Shown here: one piece after another, positions 38,940 to 47,507 of the stretch
Position numbering within the stretch: the first letter of the stretch is position 1
Layout of the letters: each line of letters opens with the position of its first letter
Source of the DNA: Candidatus Hydrogenedentota bacterium
GTDB lineage: Bacteria; Hydrogenedentota; Hydrogenedentia; Hydrogenedentales; JAGMZX01
Reading direction: 5' to 3'
Length of the DNA: 64,000 bases
Assembly: GCA_029556545.1 (NCBI GenBank)
Contig: JAKQEQ010000085.1
Coordinates: forward strand, 19,069 to 83,068
The notes under the pieces: generated by a model
Seen by the model: the letters and a program-made list of their open reading frames with translations, nothing else
Told to the model about the DNA's origin: nothing
Databases searched by the model: none
Made by a program: the position numbers and the translations under genes

Positions 38940-39932
38940 TCACATCCGCCAGCCGTTGAGGGCGAGAAAACCGGCGTAGTCCGACATGTCGGAGGCTTCT
39001 TTCTTGTTGGGGTTCAGCGTCGTGTAGAAGAGTTGTCCGGTTTCCTCTCTCGATCCGAATTCGCGGTCTTGACCGACGCGGCTGTCCTGGACCCATGCGC
39101 CAAGCAACGCGGTTTCCCACGGCTTGCGCGCGCCCTTGACAAGCCCCTTCTTATCGCCTTCCTCGTAGTAGAAGGAAGTCTCCTCGCCGTCGCCGAGGGG
39201 CAGGTGTTTGAGGGCCTCCATCGGGGCCAGGGGCGCCGTCACGACGTCGCCGTGGGCGGAGGTAATCGCAAGGGTCCCTGCTTCGAGATTCTTGACCCGG
39301 TGCGTCTTCGCGCGCAGGTACAGGACGGGCCGCACCGCAGGATCGAACATTTCGGGATACCGCACGACACCCGGGAGGCGCTCGCCGTAGTTGGCGAATT
39401 CGTCGATGTTCCATTTCTCGGGAAGCGCGTCTTGCGGCAGGTAGCTGGTCGGGATCACGGCGTGGTAGCAGCCGCAGGTGTGCACGGTGTTGATGAGCAG
39501 AGGCGATCCCGCGTCGTCGATAGTAATCACCGTCATGAGGCCGACGTTCTTGCCCGCCGACGGATTGAAATTGCCGAAGCTGAACGGGCTTTCCTCGAAG
39601 TGCACGCGGTAAATCAGATTGGTGTAATGTCCGTGTTCCGTTTCGAACTCCTGTTCATCGACGTAAATTGTCGGCGTGCTCGCGTCGACGTATACGTCCT
39701 CCTGGCCATCGGCTTTGTACCGCGCCGCGGGGGCGCCGATGCGGTTGTAGGCGTTCTCCGCGTGCTCGACGACAAAAAGAGGCGCGTACCGCGCGAGGCG
39801 GCTGCCGTCGTCTTCGGCGCTGTACACGCGGACCGGGCCGCGCGTATCGAGGTCGCGATTGCCGCCGCCGGCGGTCATGCAACCCGAGAGTGCGCCGGCC
39901 ATGACAAGCATGCAGTAACCGATGTTGCGCAT
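38940..39932 (-). CDS. Lipoprotein of unknown function
   Basis: 330 aa. The N-terminus 'CMLVMAGALSGCMTAGG' is a lipoprotein signal with Cys18 as the likely lipidated residue. The mature chain is soluble and rich in Tyr; 'HTCGCYHAVIP' holds a Cys-Gly-Cys-Tyr-His cluster that could bind metal. I recognise no family. The next gene on the strand upstream ends 3 nt before this start, so they form an operon. Role unknown, at the inner face of the outer membrane or the periplasm. Confidence 0.8.
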   Translation of the reverse strand: MRNIGYCMLVMAGALSGCMTAGGGNRDLDTRGPVRVYSAEDDGSRLARYAPLFVVEHAENAYNRIGAPAARYKADGQEDVYVDASTPTIYVDEQEFETEHGHYTNLIYRVHFEESPFSFGNFNPSAGKNVGLMTVITIDDAGSPLLINTVHTCGCYHAVIPTSYLPQDALPEKWNIDEFANYGERLPGVVRYPEMFDPAVRPVLYLRAKTHRVKNLEAGTLAITSAHGDVVTAPLAPMEALKHLPLGDGEETSFYYEEGDKKGLVKGARKPWETALLGAWVQDSRVGQDREFGSREETGQLFYTTLNPNKKEASDMSDYAGFLALNGWRM

Positions 39933-39935
39933 GAC

Positions 39936-40481
39936 TCAATCTCCTTTCCAGTGGAAGTCGTCCGGCACGTTCATGAGCACGCCCGCGCCGAACATGCGGT
40001 CGAGGGCCTTCCAGAAGTTGCGAATCCAGATTTCCGAGGCCTTCCGATTGCCCAGTTCGAGTTCGTCCAGGAGAAACTTGCCCCACGCGGCCTGCTTCCA
40101 CGCCACGAAGTGCAGCACGGCTCTTTCACCCGCCGCGCCGGGCTGGGGCGTCGCCTTGCCGAGCGGCGCATGGATCGCGCGCAGGAGCGCGTTTACACCC
40201 GGCCCCGCGCAGATCGTGTGGCCGTAGATATTGACGTTCTCTTTTCGGTCGAATAGGCACGTAATCGCGATGACCGAGCCTTCCTCGAGGTTCGTAACAT
40301 CGGTCGGGAACACCACGCGCACGTGGTCGTCCTCGAGTTCCTTGTACAGCCGCGGATCGGGCAACGTACGGTAGCCGCCGCGCGCGGCGTAGGCCTCTTC
40401 GGCCTGAAAACACGCGCTTTCGCGCACCGCCTCGATCACTTCTTCCTTCGTTAAGGTTCTCGTTTGTTTCATGCGTTCCAT
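39936..40481 (-). CDS. Conserved-looking cytoplasmic protein of unknown function
   Basis: 181 aa without signal or TM helix. It starts 'MERMKQTRTLTKEEVIEA', with a second Met at residue 4 as alternative start. The chain is mixed alpha/beta in appearance, with 'AITCLFDRKENVNIYGHTI' and 'LHFVAWKQAAWGKFLLDEL'. I recognise no domain. It is encoded directly upstream of the lipoprotein gene, with a 3-nt gap, and about 40 nt after mqnD. The pair probably functions together. Confidence 0.75.
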   Translation of the reverse strand: MERMKQTRTLTKEEVIEAVRESACFQAEEAYAARGGYRTLPDPRLYKELEDDHVRVVFPTDVTNLEEGSVIAITCLFDRKENVNIYGHTICAGPGVNALLRAIHAPLGKATPQPGAAGERAVLHFVAWKQAAWGKFLLDELELGNRKASEIWIRNFWKALDRMFGAGVLMNVPDDFHWKGD

Positions 40482-40523
40482 GTCCTTTCTTTACTCGTAT
40501 TCTCGAATGCTTTTCGCTCTCGG

Positions 40524-41324
40524 CTAGGCCGCGGGGCGAAGATATTCCTTTCGAATGATCTCGACAGACGCGCGCAGTTCGTCGTTGAATGCGAGACTGT
40601 CGGTATTCACGTACATGCCGACGAAGCGGTCCGCCAGATCGCGCGAAAGGCCGCGCGCGAATTGCAGGCTGTACGCGACCGCCGCGTCGCGTTGCGCGAG
40701 CGCAATCTCGACGGATCGGCGGTAGGCGTCGGCGACCGCCGCGCGCAAGTCCGGCGGGAGATCGCCGCGCACGCAATTCACGCCCAACGGCAGCGGCAGC
40801 CCGCCGTGCCGCTCGGCGAACAGTTCCCCGAGGTCGGCGAGGAGCACGAGCCCCGCCGCCGCATAAGTCAACTGGCCCTCGTGGATGAGGACGCCCGCGT
40901 CGACGTCGCCCGCCGCCACCGCGTCCATGATGGTCGTAAAATCCATGTGGACTTCGTTGAACGGCGGCAACAGGCCACCCGCGACAAGTGTCGCCGTGGT
41001 GCTCGGTCCGGGCAGGGCGACGCGCTTACCGGCCAGCGCATCGAGCGGTACGGCATCGCGCGCCACAAGGCGCGGGCCGTAGCGCCGCCCGACGCTTGTG
41101 CCCACCTCGAGCAGGGAATAGCGGCTTTCGAGGTGGAGAAATGCATGAAGCGACAGGGCCGTCACCTCGAGCGGGTCGTCGCCCGCCGCCCGCTCATTGA
41201 GTGATTGAATATCCGCGAGCACGTGCTCGATGGCGCAGCCCGGCACGGCGACCTGGCCGGATGCGAAGCCGTAGAACATAAAGGCGTCGTCAGGGTCCGG
41301 GCTGTGTCCGATTCGGAGTCGCAT
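40524..41324 (-). CDS. mqnD: 1,4-dihydroxy-6-naphthoate synthase
   Basis: 266 aa from the ATG at 41324, with GAGGAA 5 nt upstream. It begins 'RIGHSPDPDDAFMFYGF', the hallmark of MqnD, and contains 'ALSLHAFLHL' and 'VALPGPSTTATLVAG'. It opens cyclic dehypoxanthinyl futalosine to 1,4-dihydroxy-6-naphthoate, the last dedicated step of the futalosine route to menaquinone seen here. It is the last mqn gene on the strand, separated from mqnC by about 130 nt that include a family A repeat. Confidence 0.94.
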   Translation of the reverse strand: MRLRIGHSPDPDDAFMFYGFASGQVAVPGCAIEHVLADIQSLNERAAGDDPLEVTALSLHAFLHLESRYSLLEVGTSVGRRYGPRLVARDAVPLDALAGKRVALPGPSTTATLVAGGLLPPFNEVHMDFTTIMDAVAAGDVDAGVLIHEGQLTYAAAGLVLLADLGELFAERHGGLPLPLGVNCVRGDLPPDLRAAVADAYRRSVEIALAQRDAAVAYSLQFARGLSRDLADRFVGMYVNTDSLAFNDELRASVEIIRKEYLRPAA

Positions 41325-41364
41325 GGGGTTCCTCGCTGTTTGAGTAATAACGTTCAACTTCCAC

Positions 41365-41413
41365 GTGGCATGAGTATCTTGCTCATGGTCCACGGGCGGG
41401 ACGCCCGCGCCAC
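41365..41413 (+). repeat. Family A repeat between mqnC and mqnD
   Basis: Copy with 'GGCATGAGTATCTTGCTCATG' and 'CACGGGCGGGACGCCCGCGC' halves. Its hairpins would lie in the mqn mRNA between the two genes. Confidence 0.88.
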
Positions 41414-41456
41414 GCGATAATGCTTCTCGGCATTCCCGACAGGGCTCATGGCGGCT

Positions 41457-42596
41457 CTACGCTCGGGCAATGAGTACGGGCTCGGCCTCCGGCGCGCCGT
41501 CGTGGCCGCGCGCACGCAAGATCGGGCCGTCGAAAGGATTGTCGGCATCATCGAATCGGCGCAGGCGCTCGTATGTCGTCGTGCGCTGCACCGGCGTGAA
41601 GCCCGCGTCGCGGATGGCGGTCAACACCGCATCGAGCGTGGTCGCCACGTTATGGTCGGCCTGCCGCAGCACGTTTTCCTCGAGCAGCAGCCCGCCGAAA
41701 TCGTCGGCGCCTGCGTGGAGCGCCAATTGCCCCGCGCGCCACCCCTCGCCGAACCACGACGCCTGGATGTGCGGGAAGTTGTCGAGCACAAGCCGCGCGA
41801 CGGCGATCACGCGCACGTAGAGGCTCGGCAGTTCCTCCTCCGCCACGAGGCGGCTCAACGGCGAACGGCCCGGCTTCAAACTCCACGGAATAAAGGCGTA
41901 GAAGCCGCCGGTCTCGTCCTGCAGCCGACGCAGACGCAGGAGATGGTCGATAATGTCCTCGGGCGACTCGCGATGTCCGTAGGTCATAGTGGCGCTGGTC
42001 TTCATGCCGATGCGGTGCGCCGCGCGCATGATATCGATCCAATCGTCGCTCGAAATCTTCTTCGGCGAGACCCCGCGCCGCACGTCGTCCACCAGAATTT
42101 CCGCGCCGCCGCCGGGCATGGTTCGCATGCCCGCGTCCCAGAACGCGCCCAACACCGCTTCCCGGGTCCTGCCGCAGGTCTCGGCGATGTGGGCGATCTC
42201 GGGCGGCGAGAATAGGTGCAGGTGGATATCAGGCGCGGCGGCGCGGATGGCGGCGATCAAGTCGAAGTAATAGTGAAAAGGCAACGCGGGATTGTGGCCG
42301 CCCTGAAGCAGTACGGTCGTCGCGCCGAGCGCGTGCGCGCGCGCCACCTTCGCCGCCACCTGTTCAGGCGTCAACGTATAGGCTTCCGGATGGCCGGGCT
42401 TGCGGTAGAAGCTGCAAAACGTGCATTCGGTCACGCACACGTTTGTATAGTTCGGGTTCGTGTCGATGACGAAGGTAACGTCATCGCCGGGATGCCGCGC
42501 GCGGCGCACGGCGTCGGCCTGCTCCATCAAGGCCAGTTGCGGCGCATCGAGCAGCAAGTACAGGGCTTCGCGAAAACCTATGCGCTCTTGACCCAC
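41457..42596 (-). CDS. mqnC: Cyclic dehypoxanthinyl futalosine synthase
   Basis: 379 aa radical SAM enzyme. 'NYTNVCVTECTFCSFYR' carries the CxxxCxxC cluster motif; 'TVLLQGGHNPALP' and 'RTMPGGGAEIL' are typical of MqnC/MqnE. It cyclises dehypoxanthine futalosine using SAM. The start overlaps the end of mqnA by 19 nt. Confidence 0.96.
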   Translation of the reverse strand: MGQERIGFREALYLLLDAPQLALMEQADAVRRARHPGDDVTFVIDTNPNYTNVCVTECTFCSFYRKPGHPEAYTLTPEQVAAKVARAHALGATTVLLQGGHNPALPFHYYFDLIAAIRAAAPDIHLHLFSPPEIAHIAETCGRTREAVLGAFWDAGMRTMPGGGAEILVDDVRRGVSPKKISSDDWIDIMRAAHRIGMKTSATMTYGHRESPEDIIDHLLRLRRLQDETGGFYAFIPWSLKPGRSPLSRLVAEEELPSLYVRVIAVARLVLDNFPHIQASWFGEGWRAGQLALHAGADDFGGLLLEENVLRQADHNVATTLDAVLTAIRDAGFTPVQRTTTYERLRRFDDADNPFDGPILRARGHDGAPEAEPVLIARA

Positions 42597-43363
42597 AGGT
42601 CGTGCTCCCGCTCTTCCTGCAAGCGCAGGAAGGCGCTCAGTCCGTGAAGATCAGCCAGTGTCAGGCGCGCGTGAATGCTCGAGAAATAGCGGCGCGCCGC
42701 CGATTCAGCCTCCGCGGCGTCCACGCCGGGAATGCCCGCCTCAGCGAGACAGCGCATGCCGTCGGGCGACTCCGCGAGGGCGGTGGTCTCCTCGAGCCAC
42801 CGCCGCAACAAGTCGCGCTCATCTCCTGACAGGTCGCGTCGCACGATCCAACGCGCGAAGACGAAGGGGAGCCGCGACCTGTCGAACCACCACTGCCCCA
42901 AATCGCACTGGTGGGACCAGGTCAATTCTTCGCGCGAGGTGTCCAAGGCCTCATCGCCGATGAGCAGGCGCGCGGCCGCCTCTTCGGCATGGATGGTGGT
43001 TACAGGTTCACAGCCGAAGTCGCGCCGACAAAGCAGCGCGAAAAGCTCCCTCGAAGTCTGCGATTTAGGGGTCAAATATACGGGGCGGCCCGAGGTCACC
43101 GCGGATTCGAGCCGGGTCCTTGAAAAGACCCGCACGCTATACGCCGGGCCGTGCGCGGCGATGCCGTAGGGGCCGAACGGCTCGTAGCGGTCCTGCAACT
43201 CGCGGAGGCGCGCCACCGGCAACAACGCGGCGTCGCACATGCCTGTCACCGCGCGGCTGTACACCTCGCTCGGCGTGCAGGGCATCACGTCGGCGGGAAA
43301 CGCCGGCGCAACCAGTGTGTAGGGCCGCGCGGAGAGATTATCGATACGCGCTATACGCAGCAT
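42578..43363 (-). CDS. mqnA: Chorismate dehydratase
   Basis: 261 aa. The fold is periplasmic-binding-protein-like, with 'NLSARPY', 'MPCTPSEVYSRAVTGMCDAALLPV' (abridged: 'CTPSEVYSRA'), 'YLTPKSQTSRELFALL' and 'GDEAL'. MqnA dehydrates chorismate to 3-enolpyruvylbenzoate, the first step of the futalosine pathway. It lies 11 nt after mqnE and overlaps mqnC, so all are in one operon. Confidence 0.92.
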   Translation of the reverse strand: MLRIARIDNLSARPYTLVAPAFPADVMPCTPSEVYSRAVTGMCDAALLPVARLRELQDRYEPFGPYGIAAHGPAYSVRVFSRTRLESAVTSGRPVYLTPKSQTSRELFALLCRRDFGCEPVTTIHAEEAAARLLIGDEALDTSREELTWSHQCDLGQWWFDRSRLPFVFARWIVRRDLSGDERDLLRRWLEETTALAESPDGMRCLAEAGIPGVDAAEAESAARRYFSSIHARLTLADLHGLSAFLRLQEEREHDLWVKSA

Positions 43364-43374
43364 GGCGGGAATCC

Positions 43375-44445
43375 TTACGTCGCCGCGAGCGCCGGCGATG
43401 CATTCGCAACCGGGTCGAAGACTCCGTCGCGCTCGACCGGCGTCTGGCCGGCCTGGCGAATCATGCGGTCCATCAAACGCGCGGACATTGCGGCGGGCGC
43501 GGCGGTCCCCGCGTATTGCATGATCCGCTCGTGACCGAGCGTGCCGTCGAGATCGTCGGCGCCGAAGGTCAAAGCGGCCGCGGCGGTCTCGACGCCGAGG
43601 GTGGGCGTATAGGCTTTGACATGCGGCACGTTATCGAGAACGAGCCGCGCCAGCGCGACGATGCGCAGGCAGCGCGGCGCGCCCGGCGGCCGCGGCGCGA
43701 GTCGGGTAGTACCAGGTAAATAAGCGAGTGGAATAAAGCTCTGGAAGCCCGGCGCACGGTCTTCGAGTTCGCGAAGCCGCAGCAGGTGGTCCACAATCTC
43801 CTCATCCGTCTCGATATGGCCGAAGAGCAGTGTGGCGTTGCTCGGGAGCCCCAGGCAGTGCGCCTTTTCGTGTATCTCGATCCACTCGTCAGGCCCGATC
43901 TTGTCCGGGTAAAGCGCCCGATGCACGCGCGCGCTCAGCACCTCCGCCCCGCCGCCAGGCATCATGTCCACGCCCGCGTCGATCATCTCGCGCAGCACGG
44001 ACTCGGCATCGGTCTGTTCCATGCGCGCGAAGTAGGCGACCTCGACGGCGGTGAACGCCTTGATGTGCAGGTCGGGCCGGGCCGCGCGGATGCGCCGCAC
44101 CAGCGCTGTCGAGCGATCGAAGCCCCACTTGGGCCAGAGGCCGCCGACGATGTGCGCCTCGCGGATACTCGGGTCCGCGAGTCCGGCGAGGATTTCGTCG
44201 TCCGTCAGGGAATAGGCGTGGTCGTCGCCGCGTTTTGCGGCAAAATCGCAGAATGCGCATGCGTAGACGCACAGGTTCGTGGGATTAACGTGCCGGTTGC
44301 GCACATAAGTGACCCGGTCACCGCACAGGGCCCGCTTGCGGTCGAAGGCGCGGCGGCCCAGTTCGAGCAGAGGTGCGTTGCGCAGGGCGTCCAGCGAGGC
44401 GCCGCGATCGAGTCTATAAGCCGATGGCTCGGTCTCCGAAGACAT
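43375..44445 (-). CDS. mqnE: Aminodeoxyfutalosine synthase
   Basis: 356 aa from the ATG at 44445, preceded by AGGAG 8 nt upstream; the 570-aa ORF in the track runs upstream into non-coding sequence. The radical SAM motif is in 'NPTNLCVYACAFCDFAA', with 'HIVGGLWPKWGFD' and 'DMMPGGGAEVLS' as MqnE hallmarks. It joins SAM's adenosyl radical to 3-enolpyruvylbenzoate. First gene of the mqnE-mqnA-mqnC-mqnD operon. The nucleosidase step (MqnB or MTAN-type) is not encoded in the window. Confidence 0.95.
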   Translation of the reverse strand: MSSETEPSAYRLDRGASLDALRNAPLLELGRRAFDRKRALCGDRVTYVRNRHVNPTNLCVYACAFCDFAAKRGDDHAYSLTDDEILAGLADPSIREAHIVGGLWPKWGFDRSTALVRRIRAARPDLHIKAFTAVEVAYFARMEQTDAESVLREMIDAGVDMMPGGGAEVLSARVHRALYPDKIGPDEWIEIHEKAHCLGLPSNATLLFGHIETDEEIVDHLLRLRELEDRAPGFQSFIPLAYLPGTTRLAPRPPGAPRCLRIVALARLVLDNVPHVKAYTPTLGVETAAAALTFGADDLDGTLGHERIMQYAGTAAPAAMSARLMDRMIRQAGQTPVERDGVFDPVANASPALAAT

Positions 44446-44545
44446 ACTCGTATCTCCTGGCGTCGGCGTCGTTTCGCGTCGGCGCGTAGTCAAGCTTTCC
44501 AGGCATCCGGAAACGGCGCTCCCCCGTTCCGACTCAGGCTTCTTC

Positions 44546-44590
44546 CGCCAAAACACGGTGGCCGAAACGGAAATTCCCCGTTTTTTGGCG
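44546..44590. repeat. Imperfect inverted repeat
   Basis: Arms CGCCAAAACACGG (44546-44558) and CCGTTTTTTGGCG (44578-44590) pair at 12 of 13 positions around a 19-nt loop. The run of T in the right arm is not after the stem, so it is not a standard terminator. Confidence 0.6.
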
Positions 44591-44633
44591 CGGGCTGCAT
44601 CACAAGCGGAAATAAGCGAATCGGACCGCCTAC

Positions 44634-44667
44634 GAATACAAAGGACGCGCGACGCACGTTTGTATTC
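44634..44667. repeat. Perfect 9-nt inverted repeat
   Basis: Arms GAATACAAA and TTTGTATTC separated by 16 nt. It may be a regulator site serving the divergent mqnE and SCP2 genes, or a hairpin. Confidence 0.55.
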
Positions 44668-44796
44668 AGCGCGCGGCGGATTTCGCTTTGGCGGCGCGAC
44701 TGTGCTATATGCGCATAGAGACGCGGATTGCGCGGCGGCGGCACGGAACCATACCATGTGGCCCGCCGCGACAAGACGGAAGGGCGGACCTTCGCT

Positions 44797-45168
44797 GTGA
44801 ACGATGCTATAACAGATGCACGTAACTATTTCACCGTATTTCTGCAGAGCATTCTGGGGCAACTTCTGATCGAGGACCTGCGGGCGTTGAGCGTGTGCTT
44901 CGAGATCGCCGTGAGCGACGGCGGCGATCCCCCTTGGCGACTGGTCGTTACCGAGGGCCGCCTGACCGCCGTCGGGCATGAGGGACCGCCTGCCGCGTGC
45001 AGGTTCACGCTGGACGCGGCGACTCTCCTCGAGGTCGCGGCGGGACGTATAGCGCCGCAGGAGGCGTTCTTCGATTTGCGCGTCCAACTCGAGGGCGACA
45101 TGGAAACGGGCCTCAAACTCAGCACCGTGCTCGCGCCATTCTTCCAGCGGTATGCGTATCTCCCATGA
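44797..45168 (+). CDS. SCP2 sterol-carrier-type lipid-binding domain protein
   Basis: 123 aa from a GTG at 44797. The sequence 'CRFTLDAATLLEVAAGRIAP' and 'GDMETGLKLSTVLAPFF' matches the SCP2 fold, which holds a lipid or acyl chain in a hydrophobic tunnel. It is a single domain with no signal. The stop overlaps the MMPL start (ATGA), and the next two genes are also coupled, so it probably carries a lipid for the operon's exporter or enzymes. Confidence 0.85.
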   Translation: MNDAITDARNYFTVFLQSILGQLLIEDLRALSVCFEIAVSDGGDPPWRLVVTEGRLTAVGHEGPPAACRFTLDAATLLEVAAGRIAPQEAFFDLRVQLEGDMETGLKLSTVLAPFFQRYAYLP

Positions 45169-47507
45169 GCGCCGGTCGGGAACATATCGTTTTCGGGCGT
45201 CTGTCGCGATTTGCCGCGTATGGCCTTATCGCGCTTTCGCTCGCGGCGATTCCCGCGGCGTTGCGCGTGCGAATCGACAACCGGCTCGAGCGATGGATCG
45301 AGCCCGAGGGCCAGGCCGCGCGGGACTATGAGCGGTTTCGCGAGTTGTTCGGCGGCGACGAATTCGTGCTCGTGGCCTACACGGGTAAGGAACTGGTCGA
45401 CGAAGCCGGGCTCGAGGCGCAACTCGCCGCACTCGAGGCAATCGAAGCGGCGCCCGGCGTGCTCGGCGTCTGGGGACTGCCCGTCTTGTATCGCGACGTC
45501 TTCGGCGGCGAGGACCTGGACGCGCTGCGCGAGGAACTCCACGCGACCCCGTTCTACGAGAATTTCATTATCTCCGAGGACGGCGCCGTCGCGGGACTGT
45601 ACATCGAGACCGCGCCGCCGGTCGGACCCAAGGGCCGCCAGATGCTGGTGCGCCGCGTGGTGGACGCCCTCGCTCCCCTATGGGCGCACGGCTATGATGT
45701 GCACTTGGTGGGCTCGCCCGTGTTGAATGCCGTGCTGGACCAGATTTCGGATCGGGAGGCGTGCCGCATCTTCCCGGTGGCCGCCGTGTGCGCCCTCGTG
45801 ATACTGGCGCTGCAATTTCGGTCGTTTCGCGCCACCTTGGTCGCCGTCGCATGCGCCTCCTTGTCCGTCCTGCTGACCGTGGCCGCCATGGGCCTTTCGG
45901 GCCGCGACATGAACATGGTGACCTCAGTATTGCCGTCGCTGCTGTGGGTGCTCGCGCTCGCGAGTATCGTCCACATCCTGCGCCGATATCAGCGGCGGCG
46001 GAACGACACGGCCTCCCGCGAGGAGGCGATAGCCGCCGCGCTGCGCGAGACGGCCCGGCCCTGCGCGATTGCCTCGATAACGACCGCGTGCGGCTTTGCC
46101 ACGCTGCTGCTTGCCGACATGACGCCGGTTCGGGAACTCGGCGCGTTCGCCGCGCTTGGCATGCTTATAGCCCTCGCCGTGAGCCTGACCGTCGGCCCAC
46201 TGCTGATTCGGCGGCTCCGCGTGCCCGCCCGCAACGGAGGGGACTGGCACAAGCGAGTCTTCGAAACGGGCCTGTCCCCGATCCCCAGGGGGAGACCTTC
46301 GGTCGGTCGGGTGGCTCGGTCAGGAGATCGGCCACAACAAGAGTGCCTGTCCCCGATTCCGAGGCGGCCATGGGCGAGACGCCTGTGCCGCGACTGGACC
46401 GATACCGTGGCGCGGTTCGCAACGCGCCGGGCGTCCTCCATCACGCTTGTCACTTTCGTTCTTGGCGCACTGGCCCTGGGCGCGCTTCGCTGGGTGCGCG
46501 TCGAAGCCGATCCGCTGACGTTCCTGCCGGAGACGTCGCCGACCGTTCAGGATTACCGCTTTGTCAGCGATCGCCTCACCGGTTATTACACCGTCGAGAT
46601 GCTGATTGATACGCCGGACGGCTGGCTCGACCCCGCTGTCTGGCCCGCGCTCGACCGCGCCGCCTCGGAAGTCGCGGCATCTCCGGGCGTGGCGCGCGTG
46701 CTGTCGCCCCTCGACCTGCTCCGGACGCTCAACCGCTGGGAGCAGGATTTCGATGAGGCGGCTTATACGTTGCCGGTGGACCGCGCCGCCGCCGAGTCGC
46801 TGATTGCGGAACTTGACGACGCAGACCACGCGCGCCTGGCGCGCTTTGTCGCGGCGGACGGCCGGACATTGCGGCTCTCCGCCCTCGTGCGTGTGATGGC
46901 CTCGAACGAGTTTCTCGATATTCCGCGGGCCGCCGAGCGGGCGATTACGGCCTTGCCCGAGCCGCTTTCGGGATACGTCACGGGGATTGTGCCGCAACTG
47001 GTTCAGGCGCAACTCGACCTGGTGCGCACGCAACTGCGCAGTTTCGGCTGGGCCTTTGTCATCGTGTTCTGCTGCATTCTGGCCGGGCTGCGGTCCTGGC
47101 GGCTCACCCTCGTCTCGGTCGCGCCGAACGTAATTCCCATTTTGGTCGCGTTCGTGATCATGGCCGCGGCGGACATTGCGCTCGACGCCGCCACCGTCAT
47201 GATGGCGAGCGTGGCGCTCGGTATCGCGGTGGACGACACGGTCCACCTGATCGCCACGTGGCAGCAACTTCGCCGCGCCGGCATGGCGAAGGAAGATGCG
47301 GTGCGGACCACGCTCGGGCACGTCGGATCCGCCATGCTTATCACCACCGTCACGGCCTGCTGCGGGTTCTTCACGCTGTGCGCGTCGCGCTTCGTCCCGA
47401 TACAATACTTCGGACTGCTGGCCGGCGCGGCCATGATCGCCGCCCTTGTTGCCGATCTGGTCTTGACGCCCGCATTGTTGATCCGATTCGGGGAGGACGC
47501 CCCATGA
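45165..47507 (+). CDS. MMPL/RND-family lipid exporter with in-frame repeat insertion
   Basis: 780 aa from the ATG at 45165. Two repeats of a TM helix, a large periplasmic loop and a five-helix bundle give about twelve helices, as in MMPL and hopanoid exporters. 'SGRDMNMVTSVLPSLLWVLA' and 'VALGIAVDDTVHLI' are the paired helix-4 type motifs. Between the halves, about residues 358-410, is 'GDWHKRVFETGLSPIPRG' and related sequence that is translated from dispersed repeats; it lies in the cytoplasmic linker. Neighbour genes suggest the substrate is an acylated lipid. Overlaps both neighbours by ATGA. Confidence 0.9.
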   Translation: MSAGREHIVFGRLSRFAAYGLIALSLAAIPAALRVRIDNRLERWIEPEGQAARDYERFRELFGGDEFVLVAYTGKELVDEAGLEAQLAALEAIEAAPGVLGVWGLPVLYRDVFGGEDLDALREELHATPFYENFIISEDGAVAGLYIETAPPVGPKGRQMLVRRVVDALAPLWAHGYDVHLVGSPVLNAVLDQISDREACRIFPVAAVCALVILALQFRSFRATLVAVACASLSVLLTVAAMGLSGRDMNMVTSVLPSLLWVLALASIVHILRRYQRRRNDTASREEAIAAALRETARPCAIASITTACGFATLLLADMTPVRELGAFAALGMLIALAVSLTVGPLLIRRLRVPARNGGDWHKRVFETGLSPIPRGRPSVGRVARSGDRPQQECLSPIPRRPWARRLCRDWTDTVARFATRRASSITLVTFVLGALALGALRWVRVEADPLTFLPETSPTVQDYRFVSDRLTGYYTVEMLIDTPDGWLDPAVWPALDRAASEVAASPGVARVLSPLDLLRTLNRWEQDFDEAAYTLPVDRAAAESLIAELDDADHARLARFVAADGRTLRLSALVRVMASNEFLDIPRAAERAITALPEPLSGYVTGIVPQLVQAQLDLVRTQLRSFGWAFVIVFCCILAGLRSWRLTLVSVAPNVIPILVAFVIMAAADIALDAATVMMASVALGIAVDDTVHLIATWQQLRRAGMAKEDAVRTTLGHVGSAMLITTVTACCGFFTLCASRFVPIQYFGLLAGAAMIAALVADLVLTPALLIRFGEDAP
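46236..46394 (+). repeat. Composite dispersed repeat inside the MMPL gene
   Basis: One family B element (GGGGACTGGCACAAGCGAGT ... GCCTGTCCCC), a second partial one ending GTGCCTGTCCCC, and a family A-like half 'CATGGGCGAGACGCCTGTGC'. About 159 nt (53 codons), in frame. Confidence 0.8.

Larger units (their letters stand above)
44446..44796. other. Divergent intergenic region with two inverted repeats
   Basis: About 351 nt between mqnE (-) and the SCP2 gene (+). It contains the two inverted repeats listed separately and a -35-like TTGACT on the minus strand near 44490. No ORF here looks real. Confidence 0.6.

Noticed and set aside
43375-45087. 570-aa version of the mqnE ORF
   Set aside because: The extra N-terminal 214 residues are encoded by intergenic sequence and the opposite-strand SCP2 gene; the ATG at 44445 has a proper AGGAG.
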